Made by a program: the position numbers and the translations under genes | Notes under the pieces: model-generated | Database searches by the model: none | Told to the model about the DNA's origin: nothing | Seen by the model: the letters and a program-made list of their open reading frames with translations, nothing else | NCBI GenBank assembly: GCA_905221605.1 | Contig: CAJNDS010000691.1 | Coordinates: 493,197 to 557,196 of the forward strand | DNA from: Symbiodinium natans | Taxonomy: Eukaryota > Sar > Dinophyceae > Suessiales > Symbiodiniaceae | DNA: 64,000 nt | Direction of reading: 5' to 3' | Shown here: in pieces, positions 40,078-50,362 of the stretch | Layout: the number at the start of each line of letters is the position of its first letter | How positions within the stretch are numbered: the stretch's first letter is position 1

Positions 40078-40625
40078 GGTCCGGGGAGGGCGGGGGCGAG
40101 CCAAAGCCAAAGAAACAACAGAGTTAAACAAACACCAAAACCAACAACAAACAAAATCAAGGAACCCAAAACCAAAATGTACAAACTTTTTCAGGAAAAT
40201 TCTGGAAACCAAAAGCAAAAGAATCCTTAAACAGCAAAACCAAAAAGACCGAACGGAAGACAAAGACATCAAACCTCAAAAAGCCAAAGAAGCCAAAACC
40301 AACAAGCCAAAATTGTCATGAGTATTCTCTGGAAGTAAAGACCAGGAGGAATTTCTGGTCGCTTGGTTTTGGTTTCTGGAGAACTCTCCTGACAAATGTT
40401 TTTTTTGTCTTGGTTTATTTGGTTTCGTTTTGTTTAGTCCTTTTGGTTTTGTTGTTTTTCAGGTTTATTATTCTTGGTTTCCAGACAATTTTCCCGACAA
40501 TTTTGGCTTTTGGTTTTGATTTCTTTGCTTTTTGGTTTTGGTTTCTTTGTTTTGCTTGTTTGCTTTTTTTGGTTTTGGTTTTCAGCAAAGTACCCTTACA
40601 GTTTCAGCTTGTTTTTCAGTTTTGG
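40078..40625. mobile_element. Large fold-back element with CCAAAA arms
   Basis: Left arm (to about 40315) is rich in CCAAAACC and GCCAAAG; right arm (from about 40360) is its approximate inverse, rich in GGTTTTGG and CTTTGGC. Both contain a matching block, CAGGAAAATTCTGGAAACC against GGTTTCCAGACAATTTTCCC. The loop is about 45 bp. Low-complexity frames on both strands are artefacts. Confidence 0.75.
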
Positions 40626-40769
40626 TATCGGTGACGTGCTGAGTTCTCCTTTAATTTGATTCCAAGATATTTTCTTCTGAAAGTGCAAGAATCGCACAGT
40701 TGACAATAATTCTGACGAGTACCTGCAACAAGGAGTGTGGCTACTAGTGGGGGGAGGTGCCAGAAATAT

Positions 40770-41113
40770 GTATATGTATGTATATATATATATATATATG
40801 TGTGTGTGTGGGTGACCGGTTATCCCGCCACCCCTGCACCTGCGGCGATCCAGCAATCAGATTAGCGCATGGTCGGTGAACCGACCGTGTAAGTAGCGAA
40901 CTCACCTCCAGATGTGTTAATCACAAAAGCTACGTTACGTTCCGTCAATATGAAGTACGAGAAAACATAGATCACCCGAATAATGGGTCATCAGTATGTG
41001 TTATGTTTATTACCGGATTGTGTCCTGTCACTGCGACAAGAGTCGAGGTCACCCAAATGCAGCGGTTGGGGGCGGGGGGGGTGGGGGGGGGTGGAACCGC
41101 GTGCCTACAGCCT

Positions 41114-41146
<33 letters not shown>

Positions 41147-41209
41147 CATATATTTGTGTGTATATATATACATATATATATATACATATCATGTATGTAT
41201 GTATCTGTA

Positions 41210-41301
<92 letters not shown>

Positions 41302-41330
41302 GGTATGTATGTATGTAAATAGAAGAGAAG
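40770..41330. repeat. TA/TG microsatellite clusters
   Basis: TATATG-type at 40770-40810; (TA)n at 41125-41190; a near-perfect (TATGTG)n of about 16 units at 41206-41301 followed by (TATG)n. A G-rich run lies at 41070-41092. Confidence 0.92.
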
Positions 41331-41538
41331 TCATATGAAATAAATTGCAACAATGTTTGGGAATACATAGTAGCATATAAACAGATAATAACGTCGACGA
41401 AAATATCTCTTTTAAATGACAATCTATGACAGTTCTACAAGAACAAACAAAATTAGCATGTACACAGACACACACACACATATATGTATATATCTATATA
41501 TATATATGCAATATGCAAGCAATGAAAACACAAATGCT

Positions 41539-41918
41539 ATGATGCAGAAGTCAATGCCGCGTGAGCAGGTCATGGCCGGGGCCGCACGGCGAGTGGGCTT
41601 TGCCACGAACATGCCCCGCGGCCGATCTTTTGGCGGCTGGGTTCAGGGTTTCGGGTTTCGGGCAGTCGCTTGACTGTCCGAAGCTTCTGCCCTACAGTGA
41701 CGTAGTTTCGCGCAGTTTCGTGTTTAAGCGCTTGTGTTGCCGGTGCTCCCAGGCTCGTCCACACCGGCATGGTCATGGACGCTCTGTCCCGAGCAGCAGC
41801 TCACACAGATGTCCAGGCCTTGGATGCATCGGGGCTCGTTCGGTTCTACTTTAACGCGCTTCCCCAAAGGGTTCGTGTGCCTCATTTTCGTATACTTGAG
41901 CCCAAAGTCCATATATAG
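41539..41918 (+). CDS. Two-exon gene, about 104 aa, possibly organelle-targeted
   Basis: Exon 41539-41640 starts MMQKSMPREQVMAGAARRVG then FATNMPRGRSFGGW, a basic Ala/Arg/Met-rich leader. Donor GTTCAG, acceptor GACGTAG, phase 0; exon 41706-41918 reads AGAPRLVHTGMVMDALSRAA, then AHTDVQALDASGLVRFYFNA and ILEPKVHI with a TAG stop. The second exon's 71 codons are uninterrupted and helical, in the style of RAP-type alveolate organelle proteins (an inference). The intron (65 nt) is TTTCGGG telomere-like sequence. The frame in front of the ATG runs through microsatellite and is 5' UTR. Confidence 0.48.
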
Positions 41919-42503
41919 CAGGTACTTTAAGGCCAGGCCCAAGTATGGACCCTAAGGGTTCTACATCGTTTATGAAATCGGGTACCCAAAACAGCACGCT
42001 AAACCCCTATATACCTATACCTTCTTTGGCTCGAATTCCTACTCCCTAAACCCTAAAACCCTAAACCCTATACCCTAAGCCACGAATCCTTGAGAGGATC
42101 CAGGGGTCAGGGTTTAGGGCAAGTTTGACCAGCTCAACTACATCCGGAAAATTGACTTCCCTTGCTTATAACATCCCTCATGTTTAGCCAGAGTAACCCT
42201 CATACCCTGAAAGGGAGCCGTACATTAGTCATTGGCCCTTTCTAAGGTGCAAGGTCAGTTTACGGCTTAGTAGGGTTTAGGGTCTTCGGGGACATTTGTA
42301 GGGCGTGGCGTCTGACTGTTTCTCAAGGAACAAAGCCACTTAAAAACAGTCACGATGTGGGTTTGCGTGCCCAAATCCCTATTCTGCATGGTTTGTTGTT
42401 ACCTTTTAGCTTGGTAGCACCATATAAGATAAGCTCGCTGGGTTTCTCCACTTAAGGGAGACCTAAAGGCTGAACCTTGCACCCGATTCCTGAACCCTCT
42501 GAG

Positions 42504-42557
42504 GCCTCCCTGGCCATCTTGGCTTTGCGGGCATGCGCGAAGTGGCTGCGTTCTTAG
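42504..42557 (+). CDS. Candidate terminal exon
   Basis: Acceptor CCCTCTGAG, 17 codons and TAG: ASLAILALRACAKWLRS. Helical with Ala/Leu heptads; unrecognised. A small inverted repeat (CGTCTGACTGTTT ... AAACAGTCACGATG) lies upstream at 42309-42356. Confidence 0.28.
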   Translation, partial: ASLAILALRACAKWLRS

Positions 42558-42572
42558 CTTCAAAGCACCCAA

Positions 42573-42669
42573 CAACCCCTAAACCCTAAACCCTAAACCC
42601 TAAACCCTAAACCCTAAACCCTAAACCCTAAACCCTAAACCCTAAACCCTAAACCCTAAACCCTAAACC
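42573..42669 (-). repeat. Telomere array CCCTAAA
   Basis: About 13 perfect units starting 15 bp after the stop codon of the candidate exon. Confidence 0.93.
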
Positions 42670-42805
42670 CCCCAACCTGCCCGAACCTGCCCGGATAGCA
42701 GATTCGCTATTGCCAGCGGGTCCACTACTTGATATAATTAGCATTATGATGGCACTTGGTACCACAAACGATACTGTATAAAGTCTTGAGTACCATGATC
42801 ATACT

Positions 42806-43020
42806 ACCCTAAACCCTAAAACCCTAAAACCCTAAAACCCTAAAACCCTAAAACCCTAAAACCCTAAAACCCTAAAACCCTAAAACCCTAAAACCCTAAA
42901 ACCTAAAACCCTAAAACCCTAAAACCCTAAAACCCTAAAACCCTAAAACCCTAAAACCCTAAAACCCTAAAACCCTAAAACCCTAAAACCCTAAAACCCT
43001 AAAACCCTAAACCCTAAACC
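42806..43020 (-). repeat. 8-bp telomere variant CCCTAAAA
   Basis: About 25 tandem octamers with one heptamer slip near 42900, bounded by normal heptamers on both sides. One extra A per unit. Confidence 0.95.
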
Positions 43021-43974
43021 CGTGTACTCTGTGGGGTTGCTTTCTGAGTGGTAGACATACCTCGAGTTCTAAACCCCTGAACCCAAAAAAAGTGTTTAGA
43101 GTTGAGGGTTTCGGGTTTCGGGTTTAGAGTCATCAATCCGTTTCATGGGCAGTTATGGGCCCTGTTTGAGCACCCGAAGTATAATGGCTGCCTTAGGGTC
43201 TAGGGTTTATGGTTTAGGGCCTTAGGATTTTAGGGTTTTAGGGTTTAGGGCTTAGGGTTTTTGATTTTTAGGACCCCCGAAACATGGAAGTTTCAGGGAG
43301 AGAACCCCCCCCCCCCCCCCACGAATCTAAAGCATCATTTTGACTGCCTCACTGTCGACGGCTTAGGCTTGGGGGACCTTGAAGGGGTTTAGGCTAAGAG
43401 TGTACCTAAACCCTCAACCCTAAACCCCAAACTCTAAACTGGGCAAATTTATAGCGAGCCCAGCAACTCAGTGAGGTAGGTTCGCGAAATAGCGATAAAT
43501 TGGCGAGGTACGCGGAACGCTAAACCCTAAACCCTAAACCCCAAGCTCTAAACCCTAAACCCTAAACCCTACTTCGGGTTTAGGGCCGTGGACTGCACCA
43601 CCCAAGCTGAACTGTTCCCTCGCCGGCCCTGAACCAGTCTTTCTTTCTTTGTGGGGTTTCGGGTTTAGGGTTTAGGGTTTAGGGTTTAGGGTTTGGGGAA
43701 CCTCAACGACAAGGAACCAAGAGAACAAGCGCATAACCCTTGAACGCGGTTTAGGGTTTAGGGCTCACTCAAGTCCTTAGGCCCCCAAGCCTAAAGCCCC
43801 TAAGACCCTAAGACCCTAAACCCTAAACCCTAAACCCTAAACCCTATACCCTAAACCCTAAACCCTAAACCCTAAGACCCTTACGCTCTTTAGCGCTTCA
43901 GCCCTTCAGCCCTTGACAAGGTGTCACCTGCAGCATGCCAGTCCTGCACTGCGGGCCTGGCTTCCCAGGGGTTT
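43021..43974. other. Mixed tracts, no firm gene
   Basis: Decayed telomere units, a C16 run at 43305-43320, and short arrays at 43540-43570, 43665-43695 and 43812-43880. A possible terminal exon at 43587-43632 (AVDCTTQAELFPRRP, TGA) follows a TTTAG acceptor. Confidence 0.35.
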
Positions 43975-44103
43975 AGGTTTAGGGTTTAGGGTTTAGGGTT
44001 TAGGGTTTAGGGTTTAGGGTTTAGGGTTTAGGGTTTAGGGTTTAGGGTTTAGGGTTTAGGGTTTAGGGTTTAGGGTTTAGGGTTTAGGGTTTAGGGTTTA
44101 GGG
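43975..44103 (+). repeat. Telomere array TTTAGGG
   Basis: About 18 perfect units. Confidence 0.95.
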
Positions 44104-44334
44104 GATTTGTAGTGTCGAGGCAGACTTCAACCTTTTCTTGGGGCGTGTTTCGGAGTTTAGGTTTCGGGGCTTGGCTTGGGTTTTAGGGTTTAGGATGTAG
44201 GGTTTAGGGTGGAACCTCCCTGTATATCCCCGAGGCTGAATACTAGCAGGGTCCTTGGAAAGATGGACCTCAACCCTAAACCCGAAACCCTCAACTTTGC
44301 ACCCCCACCCCCACCCCAAACCCCAAACCTAAAC

Positions 44335-44526
44335 TTGTTGGGTTCTCTTCCCTTGTCTTGTAGCCAACCCTAAGAGTGCCCTTATCATAGTATGGCATAT
44401 GTTGGGATGTTCCCCCTTTTACTAGCAGTCCTTAATAGGAGTTACAGTATCCCCTGTCACAATTTTCTAGTAATGCGCAGCTAGTCTCAGGGGGAACATC
44501 CCAAGACACATGGTTCTTGGGCTACC
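44335..44526. mobile_element. Family B element nested in a family K-type element
   Basis: B copy at 44402-44504 (TTGGGATGTTCCCCCTTTTA ... GGGGGAACATCCCAA). Outside it, CCCTTATCATAGTATGGCAT at the left and ACATGGTTCTTGGGCTACCA at the right are the K-type flanks, so B appears to have inserted into K. Confidence 0.6.
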
Positions 44527-44639
44527 AAGAAACCCTAAACCCTAAGCACCCGCCTCACACAAAGGCCCCCCCCCCCCCCCCCCCCCCCCCCAGCCGCATA
44601 TCAATCTTCTTGAGGAAAACTCTCGGGTACCGGGGTTTA

Positions 44640-45150
44640 GGGTTTAAGGTTTAATTAAGGGGGTTGTCGACTCAGGGGCTAGGGTTTAGGGTTTAGGGTT
44701 TAGGGTTTAAGGTTTAAGGTTTAAGGGGGTTGTCGACAAACCCGCAAAACCCCTAAACCCAAATCGAGGCAGACGCTGTAAAGCCCAAGTCCTGATTTCG
44801 CCAGGAATAAACCCTCTATTGAAGTAGGGTATATATTTCTTGTATCCCCAAAAGGACACCCAATATATACACTCACCAATATTAAAAAGGAACCTTTGCA
44901 TGCACTCACCAAGAACAGGAATATAAACCCTGCTTCATATTCTTCTTTCGAAATTAGGACCCCCAGTGGTGCACATTGTCTTTGCATCGGGCTGGGTCAG
45001 TTCGAAACCGCATGATCAAGAAACAACAGGCATTTCCTACAAACTGGGGTTTCCAAAATTTGGGGTAGCCTATTGGGGTCCTTATTATAAGGGGTTCCTA
45101 GTATTTGGGGGGGTCTATATTGGGGCCCCTATTTTCGTAAACCCCCACAT
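44640..45150. other. Decayed repeats, family R and G elements
   Basis: 44640-44760 has two copies of AAGGGGGTTGTCGACA/TC separated by a TTTAGGG tract. 44840-44905 is the family R segment shared with 18400-18490. 45046-45150 is a G-type element (TTTCCAAAATTTGGGGTAGC ... TTTCGTAAACCCCC). Confidence 0.5.
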
Positions 45151-45189
45151 GAAGCCTAGACCCTAACCCCTAAACCCTAAACCTCATAG

Positions 45190-45306
45190 TCTGAGTTTGG
45201 GATATTAACAGTCTGAGTTTGGGATACTAACAATCCTTAATAGGGATGATCATTGGGGTATTACAATCCCTATGACGGACTGTTAGCATAAGGGGGAACA
45301 TCCCAA
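45190..45306. mobile_element. MITE family B, copy with duplicated left end
   Basis: The left end CTGAGTTTGGGATA(T/C)TAACA occurs twice in tandem (45191 and 45212) before the usual CAATCCTTAATAGGGAT ... GGGGGAACATCCCAAG. Confidence 0.75.
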
Positions 45307-45379
45307 GTCTAAGTCAACCCTAAACCCTAAACCCAAAACCCTAAACCCGACGCCGGCTTTTTTGCTTCCGGAGGCCCAG

Positions 45380-45463
45380 AAGAGGTCCACGGGCGGCCGA
45401 TTCTGTGCAGAGATCCTCCGTCAAGGCGCTGGGCCTCTTGCCGTGGTTCGGGGGTCAGAGTGA
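45380..45463 (+). CDS. Candidate terminal exon
   Basis: Acceptor GGAGGCCCAG, 27 codons and TGA: KRSTGGRFCAEILRQGAGPL then AVVRGSE. Mixed globular composition and GC-rich third positions. No upstream exon was joined; the next sequence is CCCTAGA/CCCTAAA repeat. Confidence 0.38.
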   Translation, partial: KRSTGGRFCAEILRQGAGPLAVVRGSE

Positions 45464-45558
45464 ATAGTTCCTAAACCCTAGACCCTAGACCCTAAACCCT
45501 AAACCCCAAACCCTCAGAAAGCTTCTGCCAAGAATTATCATACCTGGGGTTACTTCAG

Positions 45559-45809
45559 TTAGAGAGCAATATGTATATGCTTATATATGTCTATGTATGT
45601 ATAGGGCTTAAAGAGAAGAGCCTCAAGCAAATTTTCTCCGCCGAGTTGGCACCCGACCTGCTTACCGTGAGGGGTCACAATGCCCCTTAGTGATGGACGA
45701 GCCCTTACAGTTTCACGGAAGATCCTACTCTTGTTAATGTACCTTAAACCCCACTGCCACGACGGGGTTTTGGTGTTTTTTCGGTAGCCAGTCGGATTCA
45801 AGGGCCTTC
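45559..45809 (-). CDS. Candidate minus-strand terminal exon, about 80 codons
   Basis: After a minus acceptor GCTCGGAAG the frame reads NPTGYRKNTKTPSWQWGLRY, INKSRIFRETVRARPSLRGI, VTPHGKQVGCQLGGENLLEA and ends IDIYKHIHIAL with TAA. Basic, not low complexity until the AT-rich end. A different frame from the same acceptor (ALESDWLPKKHQNPVVAVGF to a GTACAT donor) is also attractive. No homologue recognised. Confidence 0.38.
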
Positions 45810-46682
45810 CGAGCCTCAGGGATTAGGGTTTAGGTTTAGGGTTTCGGGTTTAGGGCTTAGGGTTTACAGTTAGAGAACTAGGACGAAGTCACTGGTACAC
45901 GAGACAGGCGCCTTGCAGGAGAACCCCCTGCTGAAGCATGCCGCGCAGGCCGGGGTTTAGGGTTTAGGGTTTACTGTAGGGTTTAGGGTTTAGGGTTTAG
46001 GGTTTAGGGGTTAGGGGTTAGGGGTTAGGGGTTTGGGTTTTGGGTTGACTCAGAGCACCCCAGCCCCCAGAATCTCCCGAACTGTGCGAAACAACGGTCC
46101 GTTTTACCCTGTACCTTCCCTGAAACAGGATGAATTGCACTCTTAGATAGGATATGGTTTCGCGATGACTCTAGTTAAGCTGCCCAACTTGCCCAAATCC
46201 AGCAATCCCTAAACCTAAACCCATTTCTGCACCCTAAGCCCTGCGCCCTAAAGTGAACTTCCTGGCCCCGTAAAGCCCCTGAAGCAAGGGGACTCAATGA
46301 ACCCTAGTTTTTTGTGTGATTTATACTTTGCGTGCTTTACTGTAACTTTAGGTCCTTAGTCTTTTCGGGTTTGTTGGGTTTCTGAATAAGGCAGCTAAAA
46401 GTTTAATTTTTTACTACCCTCCTAAGTGCAGCCAAGCATATATCTTGATTCTGATGCACCTTATTCTTAGGGATTAGAGAGCAGTACAGGGTATAAGATC
46501 CAAACTCGGGTGTTCATTCGGTCCCCAGGGCAATCCTATACCTGAGTCCCCAAAAGCCACCTACTCGCTTTTGCACGGCTACAGATCATGAAGGGGTGCA
46601 TGCTCATTGCCCGGAACAGACAGACCTGCCCAAAAACTCAGCTGAAAGCAGGGCCTCATTGCAGATGCAGACCCTAACCCAT

Positions 46683-46805
46683 ACATGGAGATTCACGGGT
46701 AGTTAGAAGTGGGTTATAAGCAATAAGGGAACTACAGTTATATCTCGTTACAACCTTATTTGGGGTACTTACAACCCTACTTCTCAGTTCCCACGAGCCT
46801 TCAAG
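46683..46805. mobile_element. MITE family E, copy 3
   Basis: CATGGAGATTCACGGGTAGT at the left against CAGTTCCCACGAGCCTTCAAG at the right; inner GTTATAAGC ... TTACAACCCTACTTCT. Longest copy (about 123 bp). Confidence 0.7.
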
Positions 46806-46858
46806 TCATCCCTGAACCCTGAACCCTGAACCCTAAATCCTCAACCCTAAGCCGGCAG

Positions 46859-47118
46859 TCGTGCCTGGGCTACATCAGGCGCTTTAGCCTTCGTCGTCGG
46901 GTACGTAACCATCAGCCTTTATTGAGGGTGTTTGGGGCTTAGGTTTCTCCAGCCTAAACCCTAAGCTGTAAACACTCAACCCTAAACCCTAGTTGACCCC
47001 GAAGTTCAACCTGCAGTTAGCCCAGTCACGGTTGAACCCTAAACGTTCCTGCAGCTCGAGGGTCCGGAGAACTCGAAAAGTTGTTGAAGCCATCGATCAA
47101 CAAAGCGAACCGGACTAG
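46859..47118 (+). CDS. Candidate three-exon 3' end
   Basis: Exons 46859-46900 (SCLGYIRRFSLRRR, donor GTACGT), 46993-47003 (11 nt) and 47055-47118 (acceptor CGTTCCTGCAG; SRVRRTRKVVEAIDQQSEPD, TAG) join in phases 0 and 2. Very basic. The 11-nt micro-exon is a weakness; without it the last exon would be read in another frame and stop after LEGPENSKSC. Confidence 0.33.
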
Positions 47119-47246
47119 ATGAATCCTAAACCCTAAACCCCTGAACCCTAAACCCCTAAACCCTAAACCCCTAAACCCCTAAACCCCTAAACCCGAAACC
47201 CTTAAACCCTTAAACCCTAAAGGGTTCATATACCTCACTCGGAGAT

Positions 47247-47363
47247 CATGGGCTATGTTGGGTAGATTTTGGGTTTTTTCCTTGTGCTGACAGTCCTTAA
47301 TAGGGATTATAGTACCCCCTTTTGTAATCCCCATTAAGTATATTGGGTAGGCAATCCCAAGTA
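47247..47363. mobile_element. MITE family B, copy 8 (diverged)
   Basis: ATGTTGGGTAGATTTTGGG ... GACAGTCCTTAATAGGGATT ... AATCCCCATTAAGTATATTG ... GCAATCCCAAG. TIR ends altered but the inner inverted pair is intact. Confidence 0.6.
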
Positions 47364-47668
47364 TAGGGTCCCGTGTGGTGCCTGCCCTTGCCTGACAACT
47401 CAGCCAATATGTTACCTTAAACCCGTACCGTATAGACCCTAAACACGAACGCGAAACCCGAACCCTAAACCCTACAGCCTAAACCCTAAAACCCCAAACC
47501 CTTAGCCGCAGCACTGAATATGAGGTTCTTGAAGCAACATGTCATGCAAGCCCTCGCCTTTTTTGAAGTCAAGTCTGCAGGACCCTAAACCCTAGACCCT
47601 AAACCCTAAACCCTAAACCCTAAACCCTAAACAAGATTGTCTTTTCGGGGTGGCTCCCCCCGGCCCAG

Positions 47669-47734
47669 GTCATCGCATCTGTGGGAAGCCCCTCCTCGCC
47701 GCACCTGGACCTCTGTTGGGTGCCTGGCCTCTAG
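47669..47734 (+). CDS. Candidate terminal exon
   Basis: Acceptor CCCCGGCCCAG, 21 codons and TAG: VIASVGSPSSPHLDLCWVPG then L. Possible alternative donor GTGCCT after the Trp. Adjacent to the largest telomere array. Unrecognised. Confidence 0.33.
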   Translation, partial: VIASVGSPSSPHLDLCWVPGL

Positions 47735-47748
47735 AGTGCGCAACAGGC

Positions 47749-47980
47749 AGGGTTTAGGGTTTAGGGTTTAGGGTTTAGGGTTTAGGGTTTAGGGTTTAGG
47801 GTTTAGGGTTTAGGGTTTAGGGTTTAGGGTTTAGGGTTTAGGGTTTAGGGTTTAGGGTTTAGGGTTTAGGGTTTAGGGTTTAGGGTTTAGGGTTTAGGGT
47901 TTAGGGTTTAGGGTTTAGGGTTTAGGGTTTAGGGTTTAGGGTTTAGGGTTTAGGGTTTAGGGTTTAGGGTTTAGGGCCGC
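47749..47980 (+). repeat. Largest perfect interstitial telomere array
   Basis: About 32 TTTAGGG units, essentially perfect, between GGCAGGG and GGGCCGCTTTGGGTTTAGGG. Its purity implies recent origin or active correction. A family F piece (48000-48060) and a TATATG microsatellite (48060-48165) follow. Confidence 0.96.
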
Positions 47981-48116
47981 TTTGGGTTTAGGGTTTTTGG
48001 TTGGGCCCTTAGCACGGTCCCCTACCCCTGTTTACAGAGATCCGAAGTATGGGCCCTTTGTATATTGTATATTGTATATTGTATATGTATATGTATATGT
48101 ATATGAAAATGTATAC

Positions 48117-48154
<38 letters not shown>

Positions 48155-48199
48155 GTATATACATATATGCTACCCCCCCCCCCCAGCGACCTACCTTTT

Positions 48200-49860
48200 T
48201 TAGGCCTTTTTAGGCCTTTTTAACAAAAAATAACAAAGAAGGCCCAAAAGTCGCGTAGTTAATCACCGGGTAATGAAGGACAGTTACTGGGACACCCACC
48301 TCACAGACCCCGATAAGCCAGCATTGGAAGAATCTACATTTTGAATCTGAAGCGGACAATGCTGTTTTTAGATGTTTAGATCAGTGTTTTTCCATGCAAA
48401 TTGTGCCTTTCAAGGGCAATTAATGTTTTGTTGAGCAACTAATTTATTTATACAATTGTGTTTGTACGAGGCAAAGTATTAATCAAATAGTGAAACATTT
48501 TTCTTGGTTCTATGCGAATTTAGCTACTAGAGTAATTATTCAGCAAAAAGCCCAATTTGACTCAAGTGAATACTATTTAAAGGAGCATACTCAACCAAGA
48601 TACGAAATAAACACCATTCTCAACCAAAAAATGGCAAAGTGTGCGTTTAAAGTGCAAATACTGTATTTATACAATTGTGTCTGTACTAGGCAAAGTATGC
48701 TCTCTGAAAAGTCCACTGAAATACCTTATGTTTACATATTCATGAATCGTTTTTATTTTTGAAATAATCATTTTATGCGAATTTAGCTACTAGAGTAATT
48801 ATTGAGCAAATAGCCCAATTTGACTCAAGTGAATACCATTTAAAGGACCATACTCAACCAAAATACGAAAGAAGCACCATATTCAACCAAAATATGGCAA
48901 AGTGTGGTTTAAAGGGCAAATAGTGCTTTGTTGAGCAACTAATGCATTGAAACAGTTGTGTTTATGCCAGGCAAAGTATTATTGAAGTACTATCTGCAAA
49001 GTCAAATGAAACACCTTATGTTTACATATTCATGAAACAATTTTTTGAAGTATTCATTCTATGCGAATTTAACTACTAGAGGAATTCTTAAGCAAATAGC
49101 CCAATTTGACTCAAGTGAATACTATTTAAAGGACCATACTCAACCAAATACGAAATAAACACTTGCGGAAATGGAAACGGTTCTACCTACATAACAATGA
49201 GACAAAGATTGCTGAAGTATTCACTAAAGACCACTTATATACTATGTCTGAAAAGCACAATTTGCATGAGCAAGCTTAACAATGCACAATAATGGAAATA
49301 GAAGCGGTTCTACTTACATAACGATGAAACAAAGATGTCTGAAGTATTCAATAAAGACCACATATATACTATGCTTGAAAAACGCAACTTGCACAATCAG
49401 GCTTAAACAATGCACAAGAATCCTAGAAAAGTACTTAGTGAAGGCCATACACAAGCAAATTCACAAATACATAAAAACATCCAAAAGCGCAAGCTTTTCA
49501 GGAGAATCTCTGGTAAAGTTTGGATTATAGGGTTTTGGGGTATTCCTGGACGAGTAGGAGTCACTTTTTAAGCAACAATTCTAAGCAATAAATGCTTTTT
49601 CTCAAGACAAGTATTGCAAATGCTGCTTCTAGATAATTAATCGCATTTACCAGGCAAATATTATCCATGCGAATTGAGCTACCAGAGCACCAAGTAATGC
49701 TGAATAAGGCCTACTACACTTGAGTACAACCAAAAGATGCACTAAACACTAGCGGCTCTACTTACATCATAACGAAACAAATAGTTCTGAAGCACTAGAA
49801 AGACCACTTGTATACTATTTCTGAAAAGCACAATTAGCATAAGCACACTTAAAAATGCGT
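48200..49860. repeat. AT-rich satellite island
   Basis: Very different in base composition from the rest and free of telomere motifs. Three diverged units start with ATGCGAATTTAGCTACTAGA at 48512, 48775 and 49061 (spacing 263 and 286 bp) and share CCCAATTTGACTCAAGTGAA and CCTTATGTTTACATATTCAT. A second unit of about 125 bp (GGTTCTACTTACATAACGAT, AAGACCACTTATATACTATG, GAAAAGCACAATTTGCA) occurs at about 49165, 49290 and 49750. Open frames here look like chance. Confidence 0.85.
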
Positions 49861-49879
49861 AGTTGTTGCCTCGTGACCG

Positions 49880-50170
49880 TGAAGGGGAACCAAAAAGCCA
49901 AAATACCAAAACCAAAAAACCAAAAACACCAAAACCAAAAAAAACAAAAAAAACAAAACCAAAAAAAACAAAAATACCAAAAACACCAATTTTCCGGGAC
50001 TCTTGGAGAAGCCTCATAGGGATTTCCTGAGAGTCCCGGAAAATTGGATGTTTTGGTGTTTTTGGTTTTTTTGGTTTTGTTTTTTTTTGTTTTTTTTTGG
50101 TTTTGGTTTTTTTTCTTTTGGTTTTGGTGTTTTTGGTTTTTTTGGTTTTGGTATTTTTGGTTTTTCTACT
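49880..50170. mobile_element. Fold-back element with CCAAAA arms, copy 2
   Basis: Left arm rich in ACCAAAAACCAAAA, right arm rich in TTTTGGTTTTTTTGGT, joined by a perfect inner stem CCAATTTTCCGGGACTC ... GAGTCCCGGAAAATTGG around a 28-bp loop (49986-50048). Same arm motif as the larger element at 40078-40625. Confidence 0.85.
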
Positions 50171-50362
50171 GTCCCGTGTACGCGATTTTAGTTGTATTTT
50201 AGTCTACGCCCTAGGAAATACGCTATATTGCACACCGAGTTTGCTTGCAGTGCAGCTGGGTGACTTGAGACAAGGCGAAAAAAAGTAGGTCACTGGGGGG
50301 GGGGGGGGGTACCATATATACATACATATGTATGGGTATATATATATATATATATATACATA

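Noticed and set aside
40972-41481. 169-codon Thr-His/Tyr frame and overlapping Cys-Met and Tyr-Val frames
   Set aside because: Translations of the TATGTG microsatellite; every frame is open because the repeat has no stop codon.
42806-43020. CRISPR-like array
   Set aside because: It is a direct octamer tandem with no spacers; no cas-like genes, and the DNA is eukaryotic.
49742-50191. Phe/Gly/Val-rich frames on both strands
   Set aside because: Translations of the CCAAAA/TTTTGG arms of the fold-back element.
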